Shown: positions 42,922 through 53,217, counted from the stretch's first letter. The stretch is DNA of 64,000 nt from Sphingomonas metalli (GCF_014641735.1 NZ_BMIH01000002.1:248001-312000), one strand, 5' to 3'. Numbers and translations: made by a program. Notes: a model not told the origin generated them from the sequence alone.

Positions 42922-44154
42922 TCAGCCCTCTCTCGCCGGCTCGCTCGCCAGCCGCCGCGCCACCGCCAGGTCCATGGTGACGTTGCCGACGGTGCGGATA
43001 ATGTCCGGGATCGTCTCCACCGCCACCAGCAGGCCCAGCGGCAACAGCGGCGCGCCGAGCACCGCGGCGATCGGCGTGATCGCGCTGACGAAGCTGATCT
43101 GCCCCGGCAGGCTGACCGTGCCGAGCGAGGTCAGCCCCGCCACCGTGACCGCCGCCACCATCGTGCCGAAGCTCGGCACCACCCCGAACCAGCGCGCGAC
43201 ATAGATGGCGACGCCCAGGTTCATCGCCGGCCCGGTCCAGCGGAACACCGCGACCGCGAGCGGCAGGATGATGCCCGCCTGCGCCTCGGCCACACCGATC
43301 GCGCCGGCCCCGCGCAGCATCGCGGGCAGGCTGGCGAGCGACGACTGGGTGCTGAACGCCACCGCCTGCGCCGGCAGCGCGGCATGGGCGAAGCGCGCGA
43401 GGTTCAGCCGGCTGCCGATCAGCGCCAGCAACGGCCCGGCCACCGCCACGGCAATCCCGACCGCGCAGATCAGGCTGAGATAATGGAGCAGCGCGCCGAA
43501 CGCGGCGGTGCCCGCGCGCGCGCCCACGACCAGCGCCAGCGCCAGCACCCCCACCGGCGCCAGCCACAGCACCCAGCCGATCACCACCAGCATCGCCTCG
43601 CGGAGCGCCGTGAACAGCGCGATCAGCGGCGCGCGCAGCGCCGCCTCCAGCCGCGTGATGGCGAAGGCGAAGACGAGGGTGAACAGGATCAGCGGCAGGA
43701 AGGCGTCGTTGACCGCGGCCGCCAGCGCGTTGGTCGGCACCACGCCCTCGACCAGATCGCCGATCGTCGGCACGACCGCCGGCTCGCTCAACCCGACCAG
43801 CGCCGCACGGAGGCGCGCCGCGGCCTCGGCGGGCAAGGGGAAGAGATCGAGCAGCCAGGGCATCAGCACCGCCGCGACGATCGCCGAGGCCATCAGCAGC
43901 AGCACGAAGGCCGCGATCGCGCGCGCCGCCAGGCGCCCCGCCTGGGCCGCCTCCGCCGTTGCGGCGACGCCGGTGACCAGCAGCGACACGACCAGCGGCA
44001 CCACCGTCATCTGCAGCGCGTGGAGCCAGGCGGTCCCGATCGGCTGGGCGAACGCGATGGCGGGGCCGGTCGCATCCGGGGCGGCCGCGGCGAGCGCGAC
44101 CCCGCCGACTAGGCCGGCGACGAGCGACAGGAGGATGCGGGTCGATGGCGACAT
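42922..44154 (-). CDS. Dicarboxylate/amino acid:cation symporter (DAACS)
   Basis: This 410-aa inner-membrane transporter is of the GltP/DctA fold. It has LHALQMTVVPLVVSLLVTG, VPTNALAAAVNDAFLPLI, and the helical-hairpin substrate site FSTQSSLASLPAML. FRWTGPAMNLGVAIYVARWFG and GTVSLPGQISFVSAI are the corresponding second-hairpin motifs; the usual serine-rich HP1 reads STQSSLAS. The substrate is probably glutamate, aspartate or C4-dicarboxylates. The ATG at 44154 has AGGA upstream. It is divergent from glmM. Confidence 0.9.
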   Translation of the reverse strand: MSPSTRILLSLVAGLVGGVALAAAAPDATGPAIAFAQPIGTAWLHALQMTVVPLVVSLLVTGVAATAEAAQAGRLAARAIAAFVLLLMASAIVAAVLMPWLLDLFPLPAEAAARLRAALVGLSEPAVVPTIGDLVEGVVPTNALAAAVNDAFLPLILFTLVFAFAITRLEAALRAPLIALFTALREAMLVVIGWVLWLAPVGVLALALVVGARAGTAAFGALLHYLSLICAVGIAVAVAGPLLALIGSRLNLARFAHAALPAQAVAFSTQSSLASLPAMLRGAGAIGVAEAQAGIILPLAVAVFRWTGPAMNLGVAIYVARWFGVVPSFGTMVAAVTVAGLTSLGTVSLPGQISFVSAITPIAAVLGAPLLPLGLLVAVETIPDIIRTVGNVTMDLAVARRLASEPAREG

Positions 44155-44236
44155 GAGCGGGGCGGGTCCTTCCTGACGGCAGGGCGAGCCGCTATGGCGG
44201 GCCGCAGATTGGCATAGCGCACGGGATGGCCGTTGA

Positions 44237-45577
44237 ATGGCAAGGAAATATTTCGGAACGGACGGAATCCGCGGCGCCACCAACGCCGGTGCGATGACGG
44301 CGGAGATGGCGATGCGGGTCGGCATGGCGGCCGGCGCCTATTTCCTGCGCGGCAACCACAAGCATCGCGTGGTGATCGGCAAGGACACGCGCCTGTCGGG
44401 CTATATGCTTGAATCCGCGCTGGTCGCCGGCTTCACCTCGGTCGGCATGGACGTGGTGATGACCGGCCCCCTTCCCACCCCCGCCATCGCGATGCTGACC
44501 CAGTCGATGCGCGCCGATATCGGCGTGATGATCTCGGCCAGCCACAATCCCTTTGCCGATAACGGCATCAAGCTGTTCGGGCCGGACGGCTACAAGCTCT
44601 CCGACGAGGACGAGGAGGCGATCGAGGCGCTGATCGACGGCGAAGTGCCGCTCGTTCCCTCTGCCCAGATCGGCCGCGCCAAGCGGATCGACGACGCCGC
44701 CGGCCGCTATATCCATTTCGCCAAGTCGACCTTCCCGTCCGACCTCCGGCTCGACGGGCTGCGCGTGGTGGTCGATTGCGCGCACGGCGCCGCCTACAAG
44801 GTCGCGCCCGACGCCTTGTGGGAGCTGGGCGCGGACCTGATCGCGATCGGGGTCAAGCCCGACGGGCTCAACATCAACGACGGCGTCGGCTCCACCGCGC
44901 CGCAGGCGCTCGGCGAGACGGTGGTCGCTTCGGGCGCCGATATCGGCATCGCGCTCGACGGCGATGCCGATCGGCTGATCGTGGTCGACGAACAGGGCCG
45001 GGTGATCGACGGCGACCAGCTGATGGCGACGATCGCCGCCGCCTGGGCGCGCCGCGGCAAGCTGGCGGGCGGCGGACTGGTCGCGACCGTCATGTCCAAC
45101 CTCGGCCTCGAACGCCATCTCTCGGCGCAGGGTCTCGGCCTGATCCGCACCAAGGTCGGCGACCGTCACGTGCTAGAGGCGATGCGCACCCGCGGCTACA
45201 ATGTCGGCGGCGAGCAGTCGGGGCATATCATCCTGTCCGACTATGCCACCACCGGTGACGGCCTGGTCGCCGCGCTCCAGATCCTCGCCGAGGTGAAGCG
45301 CGCCGGCGCGCCCGCCAGCGAGGTGCTCCACCGCTTCGATCCCCTGCCCCAGCTGCTACGCAACGTCCGCTTCGCCGCGGGCAGCAAGCCGCTGGAGGCC
45401 GGCGCGGTCAAGGACACGATCGCCGCCGCCGAGGCGCAGCTCGCCGGCCGCGGCCGCGTCCTCATCCGCCCCTCGGGCACCGAACCCGTGATCCGCGTAA
45501 TGGCGGAGGGCGAGGATGCCGGCGAGGTCGAACAGGTCGTGTCGCGCATCTGCGCCGCCGTGCAGGCCGCCGCCTGA
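44237..45577 (+). CDS. glmM: Phosphoglucosamine mutase
   Basis: This 446-aa enzyme converts glucosamine-6-P to glucosamine-1-P for UDP-GlcNAc and peptidoglycan. It starts [12 protein letters not shown]. The active-site phosphoserine Ser102 is in [18 protein letters not shown] (102 within ISASHN), the metal loop is [10 protein letters not shown], and [17 protein letters not shown] and [17 protein letters not shown] complete the four domains. Its stop overlaps the DUF1272 gene by one base. Confidence 0.97.
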   Translation: MARKYFGTDGIRGATNAGAMTAEMAMRVGMAAGAYFLRGNHKHRVVIGKDTRLSGYMLESALVAGFTSVGMDVVMTGPLPTPAIAMLTQSMRADIGVMISASHNPFADNGIKLFGPDGYKLSDEDEEAIEALIDGEVPLVPSAQIGRAKRIDDAAGRYIHFAKSTFPSDLRLDGLRVVVDCAHGAAYKVAPDALWELGADLIAIGVKPDGLNINDGVGSTAPQALGETVVASGADIGIALDGDADRLIVVDEQGRVIDGDQLMATIAAAWARRGKLAGGGLVATVMSNLGLERHLSAQGLGLIRTKVGDRHVLEAMRTRGYNVGGEQSGHIILSDYATTGDGLVAALQILAEVKRAGAPASEVLHRFDPLPQLLRNVRFAAGSKPLEAGAVKDTIAAAEAQLAGRGRVLIRPSGTEPVIRVMAEGEDAGEVEQVVSRICAAVQAAA

Positions 45578-45801
45578 TGCTGGAGATGCGCCCCGATTGC
45601 GAACGCTGCGGCGCCGACCTGCCCGCGGACGAGGGCGGCGCCTTCATCTGCTCGCTCGAATGCACCTTCTGCGCCGACTGCGCCGACGCCCTCGACGAAC
45701 GCTGCCCCGGCTGCGGCGGCGAACTCCTCGACCGCCCGGCCCGGGTGGGGGCGACGCTGAAGAAGTATCCGGCGGCCACGGAACGGCGATTCTGCGGCTA
45801 G
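45577..45801 (+). CDS. DUF1272 cysteine-rich small protein
   Basis: This 74-aa protein begins [25 protein letters not shown]. Cysteine pairs are at CERC, ICSLECTFCADC and CPGCGG, so it probably binds one or two zinc ions. This is the DUF1272 pattern; the function is unknown. The start overlaps the glmM stop by one base, so it is translationally coupled. It is followed by a REP-like pair. Confidence 0.88.
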   Translation: MLEMRPDCERCGADLPADEGGAFICSLECTFCADCADALDERCPGCGGELLDRPARVGATLKKYPAATERRFCG

Positions 45802-45809
45802 CCCCCCTT

Positions 45810-45903
45810 CGTCATTCCCGCGAAGGCGGGAATCCAGACGCGCAGGTCCTCGCAAGGGCCGCAACGCCAGCGTCTCTGGATTCCCGCCTTCGCGGGAATG
45901 ACG
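45810..45903. repeat. REP-like element, family C, inverted pair
   Basis: Arms CGTCATTCCCGCGAAGGCGG... and ...CCGCCTTCGCGGGAATGACG flank a core of about 40 bp with ATCCAGACGCG. It lies between DUF1272 and thiD. Confidence 0.88.
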
Positions 45904-45945
45904 AACTGGGGAATGCGCCACCCTTCAGCCCGACACACGTCCTGC

Positions 45946-45951
45946 TATAGA
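45946..45951 (+). promoter_or_regulatory. Candidate -10 element near thiD start
   Basis: TATAGA ends 9 bases before the thiD ATG. If used, the leader would be only a few bases, consistent with the absence of a Shine-Dalgarno sequence. Confidence 0.3.
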
Positions 45952-45960
45952 CCCGCCACC

Positions 45961-46803
45961 ATGCCCTCCCCCAGACCACCCCGCATCCTGATCGTCGCCG
46001 GTTCCGACTCCGGCGGCGGGGCGGGGATTCAGGCGGACATCAAGACCGTCACCATGCTCGGCGGCCACGCCATGACAGCGGTCACCGCGATCACCGCGCA
46101 GAACACGCTCGGGGTTCAGGCGGTCCACCCGATCCCCACCGACATGGTCGTCGCGCAGATGCGCAGCGTCCTCGACGATCTCGGCGTCGATGCGGTCAAG
46201 ATCGGCATGATCGGCTCGGCGAAGACCGCCCACGCCGTCGCGGACGTGCTGGTGGCACTGCACGGCGCCCCCATCGTCTTCGACCCCGTGATGATCGCCA
46301 CCAGCGGCGCGGTGCTGGCGGACGCGGCGACCATCGCCGCCTTCACCCGCCTGATCCGGCTCGCGACGGTCGTCACCCCCAATCTCCCCGAGCTCGCGGC
46401 GCTGGGCGGCGAGGCGCAGGTCCGCGCGCTCGGCCCGGCGCTACTGGTCAAGGGCGGCCATGGCGAGGGCGAGACGATCGAGGACCGGCTCGTCACCGAC
46501 ACCGGCGACACCGTCTGGAAGCACCCCCGCATCCACACCCGCCACACCCACGGTACCGGCTGCACGCTGGCCAGCGCCATCGCCACCGGTCTCGGCGAGG
46601 GCCTCTCGCTCCCAGACGCCTGCGCCCGCGCCATCGCCTTCGTCCAGGCAGCCCTCGCCGCCGCGCCGGGCTTCGGTGCGGGCCACGGCCCGATGGGTCA
46701 CGCCCTCGTCACCCCCCTCCCCTTCAGGGGAAGGGCTCTTCCGCAAACGGCAGGTTCGTTGGAGCGCCCCACCCCAACCCCTCCCCTGAAGGGGAGGGGC
46801 TAG
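45961..46803 (+). CDS. thiD: Bifunctional HMP kinase / HMP-P kinase ThiD
   Basis: This 280-aa ribokinase-fold enzyme makes 4-amino-5-hydroxymethyl-2-methylpyrimidine diphosphate for thiamine synthesis. It has ILIVAGSDSGGGAGIQADIK, TAITAQNTLGVQ, VDAVKIGMIGSA, DPVMIATSG, VTPNLPELAAL and the anion hole GTGCTLASAIA. The enzyme proper ends near HGPMGHALVTP. The last about 25 residues (PFRGRALPQTAGS...PPLKGRG) are encoded by a family E palindromic repeat (46714-46800). No TPP riboswitch was recognised upstream. Confidence 0.94.
   Translation: MPSPRPPRILIVAGSDSGGGAGIQADIKTVTMLGGHAMTAVTAITAQNTLGVQAVHPIPTDMVVAQMRSVLDDLGVDAVKIGMIGSAKTAHAVADVLVALHGAPIVFDPVMIATSGAVLADAATIAAFTRLIRLATVVTPNLPELAALGGEAQVRALGPALLVKGGHGEGETIEDRLVTDTGDTVWKHPRIHTRHTHGTGCTLASAIATGLGEGLSLPDACARAIAFVQAALAAAPGFGAGHGPMGHALVTPLPFRGRALPQTAGSLERPTPTPPLKGRG
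46714..46800. repeat. REP-like element, family E, inside thiD 3' end
   Basis: CCCCTCCCCTTCAGGGGAAGGG... pairs with a second arm CCCCTCCCCTGAAGGGGAGG (cited by their first 20 bases). It is read in frame as the ThiD tail and ends at the stop codon. Confidence 0.8.
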
Positions 46804-46807
46804 TAGG

Positions 46808-47485
46808 ATGCCCGGCCTCCGCTTCGAAAAGCTCCACCTCGCCCCCGTCGCCGGGGTGGACGAGGCCGGTCGCGGCCCGCTCGCCGGTCCGGTGGTCGCC
46901 GCCGCCGTCGTCCTCCCCGCCCGCGGCGTGCCGCGCGGCATCGATGATTCGAAGAAGCTCTCCGCCGCCGAGCGCCAGCGGCTCCACGCCCGCCTGCTCG
47001 ACTGCGCCCATGTCGGGATCGGCATCGTCGAGCCCGAGGAGATCGACACGCTCAACATTTACTGGGCGACGATGAAGGCGATGACGATCGCGGTCGACCG
47101 GCTGTGCGAGGGGCTGGGCTGCCCGCCGGGCCATGTGCTGGTCGACGGCAACCGCCTGCCGCGCTGGTCCTATGCCGCCACCGCGATCGTCTCGGGCGAC
47201 GCGCACAGCCGCTCGATCGCCGCCGCCTCGATCGTCGCCAAGCATACGCGCGACACGATCATGCTGCGCCATGCGGAGGACTGGCCGCACTACAACTGGC
47301 ATTCGAACAAGGGCTATGGCTGCCCGCACCACCTCGCCGCGCTGCGCGAGCACGGGCCGACACCGCTTCACCGGCGCAGCTTCGCCCCCGTCGCCGCGGC
47401 CGCCCTGCGTTTTGCGCCGCCCGAGTCCTCCACGCCACAGTCGCAACATCTGGTGGGCGCGCCGTCGCTCGTCCCCGATAGCTAG
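46808..47485 (+). CDS. rnhB: Ribonuclease HII
   Basis: This 225-aa enzyme removes RNA from RNA-DNA hybrids and misincorporated ribonucleotides. The active-site acids are Asp/Glu in VAGVDEAGRGPLAGPV, the Asp in VLVDGNRLP, and the second Asp downstream in AEDWP-type context. The signature DDSKKLSAAERQ is present, as is SIVAKHTRD. The tail after HLAALREHGPTPLHRRSF is variable. It starts 4 bases after thiD and so is co-transcribed with it. The long divergent spacer following holds the ccrM promoter. Confidence 0.93.
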   Translation: MPGLRFEKLHLAPVAGVDEAGRGPLAGPVVAAAVVLPARGVPRGIDDSKKLSAAERQRLHARLLDCAHVGIGIVEPEEIDTLNIYWATMKAMTIAVDRLCEGLGCPPGHVLVDGNRLPRWSYAATAIVSGDAHSRSIAAASIVAKHTRDTIMLRHAEDWPHYNWHSNKGYGCPHHLAALREHGPTPLHRRSFAPVAAAALRFAPPESSTPQSQHLVGAPSLVPDS

Positions 47486-47535
47486 CGCCCAGTCGCACAC
47501 CGCGCGCATCGTTCACCCTTCCGCAACCTCTCTCG

Positions 47536-48730
<1,195 letters not shown>

Positions 48731-48798
48731 CCGCGATCGACTATCTGCGCCCCGTCCGCTTCGTCGACACGCCGGTCGGCCTGGACGACGGAGACGCG

Positions 48799-49785
48799 GT
48801 GCGGCTGGCGGGCGGCATGCAGTGGTTTTCCGCCTATGAGGTGGTGGGCGATACCGGCCGCCGCACCGTGCCGGTCGCCGACATCGCGTCGCTGGGCGAG
48901 CGCGCCGCGCTGCTCCACGCCCGCATCACCGCGCTGCGCGCGCCCTGGGTGCTGGGCGAGCGGACGCTGCGGTTCGACCAGCCGCTGGTCGCCGGCATCC
49001 TCAACATCACGCCCGACAGCTTTTCCGACGGTGGCCGGCATGTCGACGATCCCGCCGCCGCTGCCGATGCCGGCATGGCGATGCTCGCGGCCGGTGCGGC
49101 CTTGGTCGATCTGGGCGGCGAATCGACCCGCCCCGGCGCGACCACCGTCTGGGAAGGCGACGAGATCGCCCGCACCCGCCCCGTGATCGAGCGGCTCGCC
49201 GCGGCCGGCGCGCTCGTCTCGATCGACACGCGCAAGGCGGCGGTGATGGACGCCGCGCTCTCGGCCGGCGCGCGCATCGTCAACGACGTCTCGGCATTGT
49301 TGTGGGACGAGGGTGCGCTGGCGCTGGTCGCGGCGCGGCAATGTCCGGTGGTGCTGATGCATTCGCCCGACCCGCACAAGGGCGGCCATGGCCGCGTCAG
49401 CTATCGCGACGTGGTCGGCGAGGTCTTCGCCTGGCTGGAGGCGCGGATCGCGGCGGTCGAGGCCGCCGGCGTGCCCCGCGCGCGCATCATGGTCGATCCC
49501 GGCATCGGCTTCGGCAAGTCGCTCGCCGACAATCTCGCCCTGATCAACGGCCTTGCCGCCTTTCACGGCCTCGGCTGCCCGATCATGCTCGGCGCCAGCC
49601 GCAAGCGGATGATCGGCGCGCTGTCGAACGAGGCCGCGGTCGACGCCCGGCTCGGCGGCAGTCTTGCGCTCGCGCTGAAAGGCGCGGACCTCGGCGCGCA
49701 GATCCTCCGCGTCCACGACGTCCCCGAGACGGTGCAGGCTCTCCATGTCTGGCGCGGCCTGCGCGACCGGGCGCTGGCGGGTTAG
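48799..49785 (+). CDS. folP: Dihydropteroate synthase
   Basis: This 328-aa TIM barrel joins the FolK product to p-aminobenzoate. AGILNITPDSFSDGG, LGGESTRPGATTV, SIDTRKAAV, DPGIGFGKS and GASRKRMIG are all intact. The GTG at 48799 is the first standard start, with GGAG before it. Translation of the in-frame DNA upstream (DYLRPVRFVDTPVGLDDGDA) looks like a natural N-terminus but has no ATG/GTG/TTG, so the true start may be non-canonical or earlier. Confidence 0.92.
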   Translation: MRLAGGMQWFSAYEVVGDTGRRTVPVADIASLGERAALLHARITALRAPWVLGERTLRFDQPLVAGILNITPDSFSDGGRHVDDPAAAADAGMAMLAAGAALVDLGGESTRPGATTVWEGDEIARTRPVIERLAAAGALVSIDTRKAAVMDAALSAGARIVNDVSALLWDEGALALVAARQCPVVLMHSPDPHKGGHGRVSYRDVVGEVFAWLEARIAAVEAAGVPRARIMVDPGIGFGKSLADNLALINGLAAFHGLGCPIMLGASRKRMIGALSNEAAVDARLGGSLALALKGADLGAQILRVHDVPETVQALHVWRGLRDRALAG

Positions 49786-49819
49786 GGCAGAACGTCCACG
49801 CTATGCGCCGGCCAAGGCA

Positions 49820-49904
49820 GACGTCATCCCAGCGAAGGCTGGGATCTTCCGGTTACGTCACGAGGCAGGAGCCGCATGAGTCCCCAGCCTTCGCTGGGGC
49901 GACG
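49820..49904. repeat. REP-like composite element, family B (inverted)
   Basis: GACGTCATCCCAGCGAAGGC... runs to ...CCCCAGCCTTCGCTGGGGCGACG (arms cited by up to 20 bases). The core GATCTTCCGGTTACGTC-ACGAGGCAGGAGCCGC is the reverse of that in the 53109 copy. It lies between convergent folP and the LytTR gene. Confidence 0.85.
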
Positions 49905-49927
49905 ATAGTGGACCGACGGCCGATATC

Positions 49928-50704
49928 CTAGAACCACCCCGCCACCCGCAAGGCCGCGGCCATGTCCCGCGCCACCGGGGCCTCCGCCCCGTTCACCAGC
50001 GCCAGCCGGACGTTCCGCCCCTCCCGCCGGGTCGCCGCGACCGCATGGCGTGCCACCCACCAGCTGCGATGGACCTGCGCGCCCTCGGCACCGTCCAGCT
50101 CGGCCACCGCGTCGCGCATCCGCATCAGGATCAGCGTCGAGCCCAGCGCCGTATGCGCGCGGACATAATGATCCTCCATCTCCAGCGCGAGCAGGTCGCG
50201 CCCGAGATGCGGCGGCAGGCGATCGACGAAGCGCGGCAACGCGGCTGACGGCGCGGGCGCGGCCTGCGCTGCCGCCAGAGCCTCGGGCACAGCCGCCTCT
50301 ACCCGCACCCGCCGCTGCCCGACGAACCACAGCACCAGACAGGCGATGCCGCCGATCACCAGCACATGCGCATAGGCCCGGACGAACTGGTCCACCGTCG
50401 GCCAGCGCCACGCCCGGCCCATGGCGCTGACCGACCAGACCACCATCGTCATCGGCAGCGAGGCCAGGGCGCAGGACGCCGCCCAGAGTCCGCCGGCGGG
50501 CAGGTCGAGCCGGTGCGCGGCGCGATCCGCCAGCATCATCGCGGGCAGATAGAGGAAATAGCCGCCGACGATCAGCGACAGCCAGTAGACGCAGCGCCAC
50601 GCCAGGGATGCCTCAAAGGTCCCGAACGGGCCGAGCAGCGCCAGCACCAGGCCGATCGCCACCATGACCGCAAGATCGATCAGGGTGATGCGCGTCCGGT
50701 CCAT
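49928..50704 (-). CDS. LytTR-type transcriptional regulator with membrane N-terminus
   Basis: This 258-aa protein has four hydrophobic helices in the first about 130 residues (LIDLAVMVAIGLVLALLGPFG onward, of which I cite LAVMVAIGLVLALLG). A short linker leads to a C-terminal LytTR DNA-binding domain (DLLALEMEDHYVRAHTAL, HRSWWVARHAV, GRNVRLALVNG). There is no response-regulator receiver, so it is a membrane-tethered regulator. It is divergent from the DUF2306 gene, with which it probably shares a promoter. Confidence 0.87.
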   Translation of the reverse strand: MDRTRITLIDLAVMVAIGLVLALLGPFGTFEASLAWRCVYWLSLIVGGYFLYLPAMMLADRAAHRLDLPAGGLWAASCALASLPMTMVVWSVSAMGRAWRWPTVDQFVRAYAHVLVIGGIACLVLWFVGQRRVRVEAAVPEALAAAQAAPAPSAALPRFVDRLPPHLGRDLLALEMEDHYVRAHTALGSTLILMRMRDAVAELDGAEGAQVHRSWWVARHAVAATRREGRNVRLALVNGAEAPVARDMAAALRVAGWF

Positions 50705-50850
50705 GGCCGCTTCCTACCGCCGCTTCGCGCTTCGCGAAATGGCAGGCTGCACGGCTCGCGATCCGTAGCGCCCGCCCCGCGCAGTCGCGCTTGCCGGCGG
50801 GCCGGCCGCCGCCATCACCGGCCTCGCACCGTCCAGCATCGGAGACGAAC

Positions 50851-51381
50851 ATGGCCACCCTGCCCCACCCGCAAGCCCGCCCCCGCCTCGACTCGCCCCT
50901 GTCGCTCCTGCCCACCGCACTGATCGCGGCCGGCGCGGTGCTGGTGGCCTCGCTCAGCAGCTATGCCCTTGCCCGCTATGCCTTCGGCGTCGCGCCGGCA
51001 GTGCCGACGCTGAAGACCCTGGCGGTCGCGATCCACCTCGCCGCGGTGCTGCCGGCGATCCCGCTCGGCCTCTACGTCCTGCTCACCCGCAAGGGCGGGG
51101 CGCGTCACCGGATGCTGGGCAAGATCTGGATGGCGCTGATGCTCGTCACCGCCGGATCGGCGCTGTTCATCCGCAACCTGAATGGCGGCAGGTTCAGCGT
51201 CCTGCACCTCTTCGTCCTGCTGATCGCCATCACCCTGTGGCGGGCGATCGCCGCGGCGCGGGCGGGCAACATCACGGCGCATCGCCGGCAGCTGATCGGC
51301 ATGTTCGTCGGCGCGCTGATCCTGCCCGGCCTGTTCGCCTTCCTGCCCGGCCGGACCATGTGGCAGCTCGCCTTCGGCTGA
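50851..51381 (+). CDS. DUF2306 membrane protein
   Basis: This 176-aa protein has five hydrophobic helices. It carries the DUF2306 features HLAAVLPAIPLGLYVLL, RKGGARHRMLGKIWM with its His-Arg-x-x-Gly, and FSVLHLFVLLIAITLWRAI. The function is unknown. GGAGA lies before the ATG at 50851. Facing a membrane-tethered LytTR regulator, it is the obvious candidate target. Confidence 0.85.
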   Translation: MATLPHPQARPRLDSPLSLLPTALIAAGAVLVASLSSYALARYAFGVAPAVPTLKTLAVAIHLAAVLPAIPLGLYVLLTRKGGARHRMLGKIWMALMLVTAGSALFIRNLNGGRFSVLHLFVLLIAITLWRAIAAARAGNITAHRRQLIGMFVGALILPGLFAFLPGRTMWQLAFG

Positions 51382-51465
51382 TCCGCATCAGGATCGCGCC
51401 CACCTGACTTGCAGCCAAATCGGCCCTACTGCGTTGCCCCATCCATACCACATCGGGGAGCCGGA

Positions 51466-52350
51466 ATGATCGTAGACGCCGCACCGCGCCTGAGCCAGAT
51501 CGTGCGCGAGGTCTGGAAACCGCTGCTGATCCTGGCGGTCTGGGACGTCATCGTCACGATCGCCTATTTCGTCCTGCCGTTCAAAGCGCCCTCGCTGCCG
51601 CTGACGCTGTTCGGCTCCGCGCTCGCGCTGTTCCTCGGCTTTCGCGACAATTCGGCCTATCAGCGCTGGTGGGAAGGGCGCGTGCTGTGGGGCGCGATGA
51701 TCAACGCCTCGCGCAGCCTGTCGCGCGCCGCGCGCAACTTCATGCCCCAGCCGGAGGCGCGCGACCTGCGCCGCTCGATCGTGCTGCGCCAGGTCGCCTA
51801 TGTGAACGCGCTGCGCTGCCAGCTGCGCCGGCAGGACCGCGATGCAGAGGTGCTGCGCTTCCTGTCCAAGGGCGAGGCGGAGCCGGCGCTCGCCCGCGCC
51901 AACGCCGCCAACGGGCTGCTCGACGGCACCGGCCGCCGCATCGCCGATGCGATGAGGAATGGCTGGATCGACACCATCCAGCAGACCCAGATGGAGGCGG
52001 TGCTGGTCGACATCGCCAATGCGCAGGGGGGGATGGAGCGGATCAAGAACACGCCGCTGCCCAACCAGTACCGCTTCTTCCCGACCTTCTTCACTCACCT
52101 CTTCTGCATCCTGCTGCCGATCGGGCTGGTCGAATCGCTCGGCTATGCGACCCCGCTCGGCTCGACGATCGCGGGGCTGATGTTCCTCGCCATCCTCCAG
52201 ATCGGCGACGATCTGGTCGATCCCTTCGCCAATACCGTCCACGACGTGCCGCTGACCGCGATGTGCCGGACGATCGAGATCGACCTGCTCCAGTCGATCG
52301 GCGACCCCGCGCCCCAGCCCGTCACGCCCGAGCGCGGCATCCTCTGGTGA
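51466..52350 (+). CDS. Bestrophin family protein (UPF0187)
   Basis: This 294-aa membrane protein has the bestrophin core: FRDNSAYQRWWEGRVLWGAMIN in the first half (cited by FRDNSAYQRWWEGR), VESLGYATPLGSTIAG, and the selectivity-neck-to-tail region IGDDLVDPFANTVHDVPL. Bacterial homologues form pentameric ion channels; selectivity is not predictable. GGGGAG lies before the ATG at 51466. It is followed by the MBL hydrolase at 37 bases, probably in the same transcript. Confidence 0.9.
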   Translation: MIVDAAPRLSQIVREVWKPLLILAVWDVIVTIAYFVLPFKAPSLPLTLFGSALALFLGFRDNSAYQRWWEGRVLWGAMINASRSLSRAARNFMPQPEARDLRRSIVLRQVAYVNALRCQLRRQDRDAEVLRFLSKGEAEPALARANAANGLLDGTGRRIADAMRNGWIDTIQQTQMEAVLVDIANAQGGMERIKNTPLPNQYRFFPTFFTHLFCILLPIGLVESLGYATPLGSTIAGLMFLAILQIGDDLVDPFANTVHDVPLTAMCRTIEIDLLQSIGDPAPQPVTPERGILW

Positions 52351-52387
52351 CGTTGACCGGCGCGGCCGTAGCGGACAAGGCTGCGTC

Positions 52388-53044
52388 ATGAGCCAGAACC
52401 CGCCCCTGCGCGCCGCCATCGTCCCCGTCACGCCGCTCCAGCAGAACTGCACGCTGATCTGGTGCACCGCGACGATGAAGGCGGCGGTGGTCGATCCCGG
52501 CGGCGACCTGCCGCGCATCCGCCAGGCGATCGCGCAGGCGGGCGTCACGGTCGAGAAGATCCTGCTCACCCACGGCCATATCGACCATGCCGGCGAGGCC
52601 AAGCCGCTCGCCGACGAGCTCGGCGTGCCGATCGAGGGCCCGCACGAGGCGGACCGGTTCTGGCTGGCGCGGCTCGACGAGGACGGCCGCAACTACGGCA
52701 TTCGCGGCGTGGTGTTCGAGCCCGACCGCTGGCTCGACGACGGCGACACGGTGACGGTCGGCGACCTGACGCTCGACGTCTATCTCACCCCCGGCCACAC
52801 GCCGGGCCACGTCATCTTCCACCACCCGCCGTCGAACTTCGCACAGGTGGGCGACGTGCTGTTCCAGGGCTCGATCGGCCGCACCGACTTCCCGCTCGGT
52901 GATCATGAGGCGCTGCTCCGCTCGGTTCGCGACAAGCTCTGGCCGCTCGGCGACGTCACCTTCGTCCCCGGCCACGGCCCCGCCAGCACCTTCGCGCACG
53001 AGCGGAAGACGAACCCGTTCGTGGGGGATGCGGTACTGGCGTGA
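52388..53044 (+). CDS. MBL-fold metallo-hydrolase (glyoxalase II-like, YcbL)
   Basis: This 218-aa metal-dependent hydrolase has the metal motif THGHIDHAGEAKPL (HxHxDH), LTPGHTPGHVIFH, and VLFQGSIGRTDFP, typical of the YcbL/GloB-like branch. A later His (VPGHGPAST) completes the two-metal site. It may hydrolyse thioesters such as S-lactoylglutathione. It follows the bestrophin gene on the same strand. Confidence 0.92.
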   Translation: MSQNPPLRAAIVPVTPLQQNCTLIWCTATMKAAVVDPGGDLPRIRQAIAQAGVTVEKILLTHGHIDHAGEAKPLADELGVPIEGPHEADRFWLARLDEDGRNYGIRGVVFEPDRWLDDGDTVTVGDLTLDVYLTPGHTPGHVIFHHPPSNFAQVGDVLFQGSIGRTDFPLGDHEALLRSVRDKLWPLGDVTFVPGHGPASTFAHERKTNPFVGDAVLA

Positions 53045-53108
53045 GGCGGGCGCTCCCCCCTCCCGGTTCGTGCCACCCGCTTCCAGTCCGATCCCGCCGG
53101 CCAAAAAC

Positions 53109-53192
53109 CGTCACCCCAGCGCAGGCTGGGGTCTCACGCGGCTCCTGCCCCGCGCCATGACCGAAAGATCCCAGCCTGCGCTGGGATGACGC
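53109..53192. repeat. REP-like composite element, family B
   Basis: CGTCACCCCAGCGCAGGCTG... runs to ...CCCAGCCTGCGCTGGGATGACG (cited by up to 20 bases each), with the core CACGCGGCTCCTGCCCCG and ATGACCGAAAGATC. This is the best-preserved copy. It lies between the MBL gene and the M28 peptidase stop. Confidence 0.87.
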
Positions 53193-53217
53193 TTGCGTCT
53201 GCTGGAGGAAACAGGCC

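Noticed and set aside
45904..45960. TPP riboswitch upstream of thiD
   Set aside because: The available spacer is only about 57 bases after the repeat and contains no THI-box-like sequence.
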